Part shown: piece by piece, positions 1 to 5,339 of the stretch
Layout of the letters: every line of letters begins with the position of its first letter
Position numbering within the stretch: the first letter of the stretch is position 1
NCBI GenBank assembly: GCA_021737205.1
Contig: JAIPEK010000175.1
Coordinates: forward strand, 1 to 5,339
Reading direction: 5' to 3'
Length of the DNA: 5,339 nucleotides
From: Desulfarculaceae bacterium
Lineage (GTDB): Bacteria; Desulfobacterota; Desulfobacteria; Desulfobacterales; Desulfobacteraceae
Program-made: the position numbers and the translations under genes
Notes under the pieces: model-generated
The model's database searches: none
Seen by the model: the letters and a program-made list of their open reading frames with translations, nothing else
Told to the model about the DNA's origin: nothing

Positions 1-9
1 ATTTTTTTT

Positions 10-60
10 ACCATGAAGGCCATGAAGGAACTGAAGAAAAACCTTCATGAACTTCATGGT
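10..60. repeat. Imperfect inverted repeat of CCATGAAGG-type units
   Basis: The left arm (10-28) and right arm (42-60) are reverse complements over 19 positions with only two adjacent mismatches, separated by a 13-nt A-rich loop. The left arm is itself a direct duplication of a 9-mer, CCATGAAGG at 11-19 and again at 20-28. The right arm holds two inverted copies of its core (CTTCATG). It could fold as a long hairpin in RNA. No T-run follows it on the plus strand, and on the minus strand it is followed by A residues, so it does not look like an intrinsic terminator for either direction. It resembles the small dispersed intergenic repeats common in Desulfobacterota genomes; that comparison is from memory and the copy number in this genome cannot be seen here. 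Confidence 0.75.
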
Positions 61-119
61 GATCTTTCATCATTTATTGCGTCCTGCAGGGCAGGGCGGT
101 TTTACAGGAAAGTGTTGAG

Positions 120-1925
120 ATGAACGATTCCCGGAAACCAAAAAAGCGGTTTTCCTCTGCCGATCTTTGTAAAATACTGGTGGACGGCGGCCTTCTGTCG
201 GAGGACCAGGCAAAACAGATCCTTTCAAAAGAGCGGGCCGTCATGGAGACGCTTTTGAAGAAAAGAAAGGACAGGCATGCGCGGCCGGATGAGTTCATGT
301 TTGTGGATGTCCTTTTGTATCTCAAGGTCAAGCGGCTGGATGATCCGTCCAAACGACTTGATGAAGACGCTGTTTTTGAATGCTTTGCAAAAGCCTGGCG
401 GATGCCGTACCGCAAGATCGATCCGTTGAAACTCGAGCTCAATATGGTGACACGTACGATTCCGAGAACGTTTGCCATGAAGCATCTTCTGCTTCCGGTG
501 GATATCGAGGACAACACCCTTGTGGTGGCCACACCGGATCCGTTTAACGAGGAGGCCATCTCAGACGTGGAGCGGGCCTGCGGCTTGAAAGTCAAACCGG
601 TGGTCAGTTCGAGATCGGATATCGTCAAGATCCTCAACGAGTTTTTCGGGTTCAGGCATTCCATCACGGCTGCGGAGGATCATTTTTCCGGCCAGGGGGT
701 GGATCTCGGCAATCTGGAACAGTATGTCCGCCTCAAATCCGATGACGAGCTGCCGGCCACGGACCAGCATATCGTGAATGCGGTGAATCACCTTTTTTCT
801 TATGCGTTCGATCAGCAGGCCAGTGATATTCATATCGAACCCAAGCGGGATGCGAGCATTATCCGGATGCGGATCGACGGAATTCTTCATACGGTGTACC
901 GGCTGCCCAAAAAAGTTCACAATGCCGTGGCAAGCCGGGTAAAAACCCTTTCCCGGCTTGATATGGCGGAAAAGCGGCGGCCCCAGGACGGCCGGATCAA
1001 GATGGAAAAGGGGGACAAGGAGGTGGAAATCCGGGTTTCCACCATACCGGTGGCGTTCGGGGAAAAACTGGTGATGCGGATCATGGATCCGGATGTCCTG
1101 CTGCAGGATATTGAAAGCCTCGGGCTCGATACGGACGACTATGAACGATACAACCGGATTATCCGCAACCCGTTCGGCATCGTTCTGGTGACCGGACCCA
1201 CCGGCAGCGGAAAATCCACTACCCTTTACTCGTCCCTGCGGTCTCTTTCTTCCCCGAGTGTCAACATCACCACGGTGGAGGATCCCATTGAGATGATCCA
1301 TGAGGATTTTAACCAGATTGCAGTGCAGTCCGCCATAGGCGTGACGTTTGCCTCGGTGCTGCGCAACATTCTCCGTCAGGACCCTGATATCATCATGGTC
1401 GGGGAAATACGGGATCTCGAAACGGCCCAGAGCGCGGTTCAGGCTTCCCTGACGGGCCATCTCGTGCTTTCAACCCTGCACACCAATGACGCGGTTTCCG
1501 CTATTGTCCGGCTGGTTGATCTCGGGGTGCCTCCATACCTGATCCATTCGTCTCTTGCAGGCGTAGTGGCCCAGAGGCTGGTGAGGACGATATGCCCGTT
1601 CTGTACCCGGGACTTTCAGATGGACCGGGCGAAGCTGAAGGATCTCGGTTTCGATCTGGAAGGGGAGGGGCCTGTTCCCCTGAAATACGGACAAGGGTGC
1701 ATCAAGTGCAGGAATACCGGATACAAGGGCAGGACAGCCATTTTTGAAGTCCTTCCGTATACGGAGTCTCTCAAGAAAATGACAGCTGAACATATGGACG
1801 TGGATAATCTGAGACAAAGAGCCTGTGCCGAAGGGCTGACTCTCTTGAGGAAAAACGGGATCCGGAAAATGCTCAAAGGGGAAACCACCTACCAGGAGGT
1901 CCTGCGGGTCACCTGGGAAGAATAG
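120..1925 (+). CDS. GspE/PulE/PilB-family secretion or type IV pilus assembly ATPase
   Basis: This is a complete 601-residue cytoplasmic hexameric ATPase of the type II secretion/type IV pilus family, which powers pilin or pseudopilin assembly at the inner membrane. The start ATG at 120 is preceded by AGGAAAG (106-112) at a 7-nt spacing. Residues about 11-180 form a T2SSE_N/MshEN-like N-terminal region. The N2 domain carries SDIHIEP at 235-241. The ATPase core shows Walker A GPTGSGKST (359-367), an Asp box TVEDPIE (385-391), Walker B IIMVGE (424-429) followed by IRD, and a His box TGHLVLSTLHTND (445-457). A zinc-binding tetracysteine motif is present as CPFC (492-495) and CIKC (527-530), which is typical of GspE and PilB and absent from the retraction ATPase PilT. 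All catalytic motifs look intact, so it should be active. No gsp or pil partner gene lies in the window, so GspE cannot be separated from PilB or MshE. It stands alone, convergent with the LysM gene. No clear promoter is visible in the 59 nt between the upstream repeat and the start codon. Confidence 0.95.
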   Translation: MNDSRKPKKRFSSADLCKILVDGGLLSEDQAKQILSKERAVMETLLKKRKDRHARPDEFMFVDVLLYLKVKRLDDPSKRLDEDAVFECFAKAWRMPYRKIDPLKLELNMVTRTIPRTFAMKHLLLPVDIEDNTLVVATPDPFNEEAISDVERACGLKVKPVVSSRSDIVKILNEFFGFRHSITAAEDHFSGQGVDLGNLEQYVRLKSDDELPATDQHIVNAVNHLFSYAFDQQASDIHIEPKRDASIIRMRIDGILHTVYRLPKKVHNAVASRVKTLSRLDMAEKRRPQDGRIKMEKGDKEVEIRVSTIPVAFGEKLVMRIMDPDVLLQDIESLGLDTDDYERYNRIIRNPFGIVLVTGPTGSGKSTTLYSSLRSLSSPSVNITTVEDPIEMIHEDFNQIAVQSAIGVTFASVLRNILRQDPDIIMVGEIRDLETAQSAVQASLTGHLVLSTLHTNDAVSAIVRLVDLGVPPYLIHSSLAGVVAQRLVRTICPFCTRDFQMDRAKLKDLGFDLEGEGPVPLKYGQGCIKCRNTGYKGRTAIFEVLPYTESLKKMTAEHMDVDNLRQRACAEGLTLLRKNGIRKMLKGETTYQEVLRVTWEE

Positions 1926-1929
1926 CGGT

Positions 1930-2053
1930 AACCGTTCACGGTTTACAGTTGTCGGTTCACGGTTCACGGTTAAAAAAACAGAGATTAGATTAATTAAAGA
2001 GTTGAAACAAATGGAAAAAACTGTCAACTGTGAACCGACAACCGTGAAGGGTT
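1930..2053. repeat. Two facing arrays of a degenerate 7-bp repeat (consensus near CACGGTT)
   Basis: The gap between the convergent genes holds a left array of six consecutive heptamers (1930-1971: AACCGTT, CACGGTT, TACAGTT, GTCGGTT, CACGGTT, CACGGTT). A right array in opposite orientation covers 2019-2053 and reads, on the minus strand, AACCCTT, CACGGTT, GTCGGTT, CACAGTT, GACAGTT. The two are separated by a 47-nt A-rich spacer. Positions 1945-1971 and 2019-2045 pair as a 27-bp inverted repeat with four mismatches, three of them A/G transitions compatible with G-U wobble in one RNA strand. The outer parts also match (GTAACC followed by C or G and TTCACGGTT) if one 7-nt unit is skipped on the left. 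A transcript from either side could form a long stem, but no U-run follows the stem, so an intrinsic terminator role is unproven. Confidence 0.8.
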
Positions 2054-2070
2054 ACGAATAGCCGGGCTTG

Positions 2071-3087
2071 TTACCTTACCGGCAGACCCGGTTCCACCAC
2101 CATGTCTTTTGCGTTTTTCACAATAATGACCGTAGACGAGATGTCTTCGGTATGCAGTACGATAAGCCGGCCCACTTTCTCGGGATCAAACTCGATCTCG
2201 GTATCCCCTCGAAAGGTAGACGCCGCCGCATCCGGGTTCCGGTAAACGGTATACATATCTCCGGGCCTGACCCGGTCCGAGCTGCCCCGGTTCATATAGG
2301 CCACGCTGTTTTCGGCCATAAGTGCGTCATCGTTGTCGTTGCAAACCAGATTGGCCTGTATCTCCGGCGGATCCTCCTTCACCGGGATTTCTCCCGATCT
2401 CTGGGTATACCCCATGAGTAAATCGCCCGGGTGAACGGCGGCAAAGCTTTCCGTGATTTTTCCGGTATAATAGCCCTCTTTCGCACCGGTTACTTCAACC
2501 GCTCCCTTTACGGTATGCAGGACTCCTTCAAATGGCTGTCCATGGTATTCCCTTTCAATCTGCCGGGTCACGTAGATCCGGTATGTCGTTCCGGGCACCA
2601 GCCGGTCTGCCCCCGAACTTTCAATGTAAACGGCATCATTCTCCGATATCAGCCGGTCATCCTTTACCGAACGGATGATGTTGCCCAGAGGCGAGACCGC
2701 GGTTCGTTTGATGAATCCCAGATTGTCCATTTTCGGGTACGAAAAGGTGGGCGTGATTTCTTCTTTCTTCGGGATTTCTTTTTGTGCGATTCTCTCAAGC
2801 TCTTTTTCTTTTTTTAGAAAAACGCGGATCCGTTTTCCCGGGTAAATCAGGTGGGGGTTTTTGATCCGGTCATTCATTTCCCACAATCCGGGCCAATCCC
2901 ATTGGGAGTTGTAGAATTTTCGGGACAGATCCCAGAGTGTGTCCCCTTTTTGAATGGTGTAATAAAATCCGGATTTGTCCTGCCCGAGCGAATCAGTTAT
3001 GTCCGATCCCGCCGCAGCAGTACCGGCAAGGAAAAGAAGAGACGTCACAAGAAAAACGGCAAACGCGGAAACATTCTTTTTAGGCAT
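2071..3087 (-). CDS. Exported LysM-domain protein with duplicated C-terminal modules
   Basis: This 338-residue protein starts at the ATG at 3087 (minus strand), preceded by AAGAGGT at a 6-nt spacing. Residues 1-26 form a signal peptide: Lys3-Lys4, a hydrophobic core at about 8-22, and an Ala-rich end with probable cleavage after Ala26. It is therefore probably periplasmic; no lipobox cysteine is seen. Residues about 43-90 are a LysM domain (YTIQKGDTLWDLSRKFY... IYPGKRI), a peptidoglycan-binding fold. A Lys/Glu-rich linker follows at 91-111. The remainder contains two related modules, about 145-224 (SENDAVYI, ADRLVPGTTYRIY, VHPGDLL) and about 255-338 (MAENSVAYM, SDRVRPGDMYTVYR, VGRLIVLHTED, VEPGLPVR). 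These resemble the C-terminal domain of the flagellar protein FlgT and similar modules in other deltaproteobacterial LysM proteins; I offer that as likeness, not as an assignment. Its enzymatic activity, if any, is unknown; it is more likely a wall-anchored structural protein. It is transcribed away from the motility operon, from the shared region 3088-3200. Confidence 0.9.
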   Translation of the reverse strand: MPKKNVSAFAVFLVTSLLFLAGTAAAGSDITDSLGQDKSGFYYTIQKGDTLWDLSRKFYNSQWDWPGLWEMNDRIKNPHLIYPGKRIRVFLKKEKELERIAQKEIPKKEEITPTFSYPKMDNLGFIKRTAVSPLGNIIRSVKDDRLISENDAVYIESSGADRLVPGTTYRIYVTRQIEREYHGQPFEGVLHTVKGAVEVTGAKEGYYTGKITESFAAVHPGDLLMGYTQRSGEIPVKEDPPEIQANLVCNDNDDALMAENSVAYMNRGSSDRVRPGDMYTVYRNPDAAASTFRGDTEIEFDPEKVGRLIVLHTEDISSTVIIVKNAKDMVVEPGLPVR

Positions 3088-3123
3088 TTCACGACCTCTT
3101 GATGTTCAATGATTGGTTGAATC

Positions 3124-3153
3124 TTGACTTTATTTAACCTTTTGTTTTATAAC
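3124..3153 (+). promoter_or_regulatory. Candidate sigma70 promoter for the HD / REC-HD-GYP / motA operon
   Basis: TTGACT (3124-3129) and TATAAC (3148-3153) each match the sigma70 consensus at 5 of 6 positions, with an 18-nt spacer. The start point would fall near 3160, about 40 nt before the ATG at 3201. The element overlaps the candidate promoter on the opposite strand, so the two could compete. This is the only good promoter-like element seen ahead of the three-gene run. Confidence 0.5.
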
Positions 3154-3160
3154 TTGTCAA
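3132..3160 (-). promoter_or_regulatory. Candidate sigma70 promoter for the LysM gene
   Basis: On the minus strand a perfect -35 hexamer TTGACA (3160-3155) is followed after 17 nt by TTAAAT (3137-3132), a weak -10 matching 4 of 6 consensus positions. Transcription would begin near 3125, giving a leader of roughly 37 nt that contains the ribosome-binding site. The -35 is strong, the -10 is poor, and the region is AT-rich, so a chance match is possible. Confidence 0.45.
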
Positions 3161-3162
3161 GT
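3152..3162. promoter_or_regulatory. 11-bp palindrome in the divergent promoter region, possible operator
   Basis: ACTTGTCAAGT is a perfect palindrome around a single central base. It overlaps the minus-strand -35 hexamer and the last bases of the plus-strand -10 hexamer, so a dimeric regulator bound there would block both. Short palindromes arise by chance, and the TTGACA hexamer itself supplies much of this one. Confidence 0.25.
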
Positions 3163-3200
3163 ATTGATGCCATATATTACAGGTGAGAAAAGCAAAGCCG

Positions 3201-3755
3201 ATGGAAAAAAATATTGCAGATCTTCTTTTTGAAGCCAAAATTCTGAAGGAACTCCCGCGATCCGGGTATCATTTTCTGGGGACAGGCAGAGAGAATGTGG
3301 CGGAGCACTCCTTTATGACGGTATTTATCGTCTATGCAATTTCTAGCATGGAGCCGGATATCGACAGAGAAAAATTGTTGAAGATGGCGCTTTTGCATGA
3401 TTTGCCCGAAGCCCGCACAGGGGATTTCAATTATGTGCAGAAAAAGTATGCCGAGGTCAAGGAAGAAAAGGCGGTATCCGATTTAATTGAAGGACTGCCG
3501 TTCGGCAATGAGATCAAAGAGATGATCGATGAGTTCAACACCTGCCGGACCCGGGAGGCGCAGCTTGTCAACGATGCCGACCAGATTTCTTTCCTGCTGG
3601 AACTGAAGAAGTTGAAGGATACCGGCTCCGGCTCCTGTGACAAATGGATCGAGTTCCTGTTGCCGAGAATACAGACCGATACGGGAAAACTGTTCGCCCG
3701 AAAGATCATGGAGACCCGATGGGATAACTGGTGGATGAACAGTTATTCCGAATGA
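3201..3755 (+). CDS. HD-domain phosphohydrolase, YfbR/HDDC2-like (5'-deoxynucleotidase family)
   Basis: The 184-residue product (numbered from ATG 3201) is a small soluble HD-superfamily hydrolase. The metal and catalytic residues fall in the family order: Arg20 in LPRSGY, His36 in VAEHS, His66-Asp67 in LLHDLPEA, Glu70, Asp75 in TGD, and Asp125 in NDADQ. This spacing closely follows E. coli YfbR (199 residues), which removes the phosphate from 5'-deoxynucleoside monophosphates; the substrate here is inferred from family likeness only. It ends in a Trp-rich tail (RWDNWW). An in-frame GTG at 3183 would add six residues but has no Shine-Dalgarno sequence before it. I prefer the ATG because AGGTGAG (3181-3187) lies upstream of it, although its 13-nt spacing is long, and because homologues start close to the LLFEAKILKELPR helix. 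It is first in a tight run with the next two genes, only 7 nt before the following ATG. Confidence 0.9.
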   Translation: MEKNIADLLFEAKILKELPRSGYHFLGTGRENVAEHSFMTVFIVYAISSMEPDIDREKLLKMALLHDLPEARTGDFNYVQKKYAEVKEEKAVSDLIEGLPFGNEIKEMIDEFNTCRTREAQLVNDADQISFLLELKKLKDTGSGSCDKWIEFLLPRIQTDTGKLFARKIMETRWDNWWMNSYSE

Positions 3756-3762
3756 TTTGACA

Positions 3763-5136
3763 ATGCCGACGGAAAATACACAAAAGGCGGAAACCTTCCA
3801 TATTCTGTTTATCACCGAAGAAGAGGATGGAGAGGACGGCCTGGAGACTATCAATAGAATGGAGGAGGATGACTCCCTGGTGGTGACCTCGGCCGCAGCT
3901 TCGGAAAATTCGGAAGATGCCCCGCTGCCGGGGTCTTTTGATGCGGTGGTGGTTGATTTCGGGGGCTCTTTTCCGGAAAATATGAATCGGATGATCTCAA
4001 AACTCAATTTTGTACCGGCCGATGAAAAGCGAATGGTTCTGGGGGCTGTGCCCGGCGGTGCAAGCGCCGATGCCAGGCATTCGCTCCTAAGGACCGGCTT
4101 TGATGACTGCCTTGTCGAACCGGTTTCTTCATTGGAGCTGAAAAGAAGGCTCGAATGGTTTTATCAAGCCGAAAAATCCGCCGGTGACCTCCTGCGGTAT
4201 AAATCCAAACTGGAACAGACCTTCGGGTATCTCGACCGGTACAGGGAGAAGCTGTCGGCGGCCGGCAAGGAGCTCCATGAAGAACGGCGCCAGCTCAATC
4301 ATTCGCTGAAACAGATCAGTCTGATGACCGATGAACGAAAGCGGCTCAAAACAAGGATCAAATCATACGGCAAGAGAATCACGGAGGGGCTGGAAGCGTT
4401 TAGCCGGATTCTGTCCCACTTGATTGAAATCCGGGTGGAAACGAACCGGGGTCATGCCCGGCGGGTGGCTGATGCCGCCATTTTTGTCGCGCAACAGATG
4501 GAGCTCGGGGAAAAAGAGCTGGAGACGCTGCAGAAGGCCTGTCTTTTGCATGAAATCGGAATGCTTCTGCTTCCGGAAGACCTTGCCGACAAAGAAAATC
4601 CGGATTTTTCGGAATACGGGCGGGATCTTCTGCATCAGTATCCAGCCAAGGGAGCCGATCTCCTGGAATCCTGCCCGGGACTGGAGAAAACCGCCCGTAC
4701 GGTACGATACCTGAACGAGTGCATGGACGGGTCCGGCGGACCGGAGGGGCTGAAGGGCCGGAATATCCCGGTGGGTGCCCGGATTCTGGCCGGGGCGGAC
4801 CGGTTTGACGAGTTGCGGTTCAGGGATTCAGAAGGACGGATGGACGGGTGGATTTCCGGGCTTGAAGAACAATCCGGCACAGTGCTGGATCCTCTTGTGG
4901 TGCATTATCTCCAGAAGTATGCGGCCACACGGCTTGCCGCAGACGGAAGCGACCGGATCAAAGGGATCGGTATCCACCAGCTTGCTCCGGGCATGACACT
5001 CGGGGTTTCATTGTTTACGGCAGGCGGCACCAAGCTTTTTTCCGCCGAAACCCTGCTTGACACTGCCGCCATTGAAAAGATAATTAGGTATAACAGGGAA
5101 TACCCTGTGAACGAAACGATTTATATAAAGGCATAG
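3763..5136 (+). CDS. Degenerate receiver / coiled-coil / degenerate HD-GYP protein
   Basis: This 457-residue cytoplasmic protein is of the response-regulator HD-GYP type (family enzymes hydrolyse c-di-GMP). Residues about 11-133 resemble a receiver: beta1 with acidic residues (FITEEE, 16-21), the likely phosphoacceptor Asp65 in AVVVDF, and a C-terminal LVEPVS in which the conserved Lys is Glu119. The usual beta4 Thr/Ser is also missing (MVLGAV, 91-96). Residues about 145-207 are a charged coiled-coil. Residues about 208-352 are HD-GYP-like: His231 is kept, but the HD pair is His263-Glu264, the following Lys is Met267, the HP histidine is Tyr293, the HH pair is Leu317-Asn318, and GYP is Gly-Gly-Pro (325-327). 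Asp346 in ADRFDEL is kept. With so many ligands lost it is probably not a working phosphodiesterase. The C-terminal region (about 405-457, LAPGMTLG) resembles the tail seen on other HD-GYP regulators. ATG 3763 follows the previous stop by 7 nt with no clear Shine-Dalgarno, suggesting translational coupling; a TTG at 3757 is the alternative. motA begins 4 nt after its stop. Confidence 0.88.
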   Translation: MPTENTQKAETFHILFITEEEDGEDGLETINRMEEDDSLVVTSAAASENSEDAPLPGSFDAVVVDFGGSFPENMNRMISKLNFVPADEKRMVLGAVPGGASADARHSLLRTGFDDCLVEPVSSLELKRRLEWFYQAEKSAGDLLRYKSKLEQTFGYLDRYREKLSAAGKELHEERRQLNHSLKQISLMTDERKRLKTRIKSYGKRITEGLEAFSRILSHLIEIRVETNRGHARRVADAAIFVAQQMELGEKELETLQKACLLHEIGMLLLPEDLADKENPDFSEYGRDLLHQYPAKGADLLESCPGLEKTARTVRYLNECMDGSGGPEGLKGRNIPVGARILAGADRFDELRFRDSEGRMDGWISGLEEQSGTVLDPLVVHYLQKYAATRLAADGSDRIKGIGIHQLAPGMTLGVSLFTAGGTKLFSAETLLDTAAIEKIIRYNREYPVNETIYIKA

Positions 5137-5140
5137 CGTT

Positions 5141-5339
5141 ATGGATCTATCTTCGATAATAGGGGTTATTGCGGCCATCGGGTTTGTTTCCGGTACCATA
5201 CTGCTGGGCGGGAGTATCGGTATGTTCGTCAACCTTCCGTCCGTCCTGGTTGTTCTGGGGGGAACAATGGCGGCCACCATGGTGGCCTACCCCTTGAGCC
5301 AGTTTCTGACGGTGTTCAAGACAATGGTGAAAGTGTTCA
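5141..5339 (+). CDS. motA: Flagellar motor stator protein MotA, N-terminal fragment cut by the window edge
   Basis: An open frame runs from the ATG at 5141 to the right edge (66 codons visible). The start MDLSSIIGVIAAIG, then LLGGSIGMFVNLPSVLVVLGG, then AATMVAYPL is the conserved N-terminus of MotA/PomA, the inner-membrane stator subunit that with MotB conducts ions and drives flagellar rotation. Two hydrophobic segments (about residues 5-24 and 31-50) match the first two of the four membrane helices; the cytoplasmic loop that contacts FliG and helices 3-4 lie beyond the window. AAAGG (5127-5131) is a ribosome-binding site at a 9-nt spacing, inside the end of the preceding gene. The 4-nt gap implies co-transcription with the REC-HD-GYP gene, and motB is expected next. 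The ion used (proton or sodium) cannot be judged from this fragment. Confidence 0.93.
   Translation, partial: MDLSSIIGVIAAIGFVSGTILLGGSIGMFVNLPSVLVVLGGTMAATMVAYPLSQFLTVFKTMVKVF

Noticed and set aside
561..1460. 299-codon open frame on the minus strand inside the ATPase gene
   Set aside because: It is antisense to the best-conserved ATPase motifs, its product resembles no family, and no ribosome-binding site or start context supports it. It is a shadow of the coding bias on the plus strand.
1972..2018. Possible intrinsic terminators using the A/T runs beside the heptamer arrays
   Set aside because: On each strand the T-run falls inside the loop between the arms, not directly after a stable GC-rich stem. 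The canonical layout is absent, although a long stem could still affect transcript ends.
1470..2027. 185-codon minus-strand open frame entering the heptamer repeat region
   Set aside because: Its first part encodes only the translated repeat (TVNREPTTVNRER) and the rest is antisense to the ATPase C-terminus, so it is not a gene.
1930..2053. CRISPR-like array
   Set aside because: The units are 7 bp, contiguous, with no spacers and opposite orientations. This is a tandem/inverted repeat, not a CRISPR.
3154..3178. Second plus-strand promoter TTGTCA ... TATATT
   Set aside because: The spacing (13 nt) is too short for sigma70, and the TTGACT/TATAAC pair just upstream is a better fit.
3483..4007. 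174-codon minus-strand open frame spanning the HD gene / REC-HD-GYP gene junction
   Set aside because: It overlaps two well-supported plus-strand genes, and its translation is low-complexity Ser-rich sequence typical of an antisense shadow.

Overview
The window looks like chromosomal DNA of a flagellated, Gram-negative bacterium, most plausibly a Desulfobacterota (deltaproteobacterial) species. I infer this from the moderate GC content, the style of the proteins (a long GspE/PulE-type ATPase, a LysM protein with a 'WPGLWEMN...IKNPHLIYPG' type domain, a REC/HD-GYP hybrid) and the short tandem/inverted repeat elements between genes. The taxonomic call is an inference from these resemblances, not from a marker gene.

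Layout: (1) 10-60 holds a small imperfect inverted repeat built of CCATGAAGG-type units. (2) 120-1925 (+) encodes a complete 601-residue secretion/pilus assembly ATPase with intact Walker, Asp and His boxes and a four-cysteine zinc motif. (3) 1930-2053 holds two facing arrays of a degenerate heptamer (consensus near CACGGTT), separated by an A-rich spacer, in the gap between two convergent genes. (4) 2071-3087 (-) encodes an exported LysM protein whose C-terminal part is a tandem pair of diverged modules. (5) 3088-3200 is a divergent promoter region with overlapping sigma70-like promoters and an 11-bp palindrome. (6) 3201 to the right edge (+) is a tight run of three genes with gaps of 7 and 4 nt: an HD-domain phosphohydrolase of the YfbR type, a degenerate receiver / coiled-coil / degenerate HD-GYP protein, and the start of motA, the flagellar stator gene, cut by the window end.

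Functionally, the right half looks like a motility operon in which a probable non-catalytic c-di-GMP-type module is made from the same message as the flagellar stator. The left half carries a trafficking ATPase whose N-terminal, potentially nucleotide-binding domain also departs from the known c-di-GMP-binding consensus. The most interesting point is the REC-HD-GYP pseudo-enzyme directly upstream of motA. It keeps the fold signatures, but most metal ligands and the receiver lysine are replaced, which suggests a sensor or scaffold rather than a phosphodiesterase.
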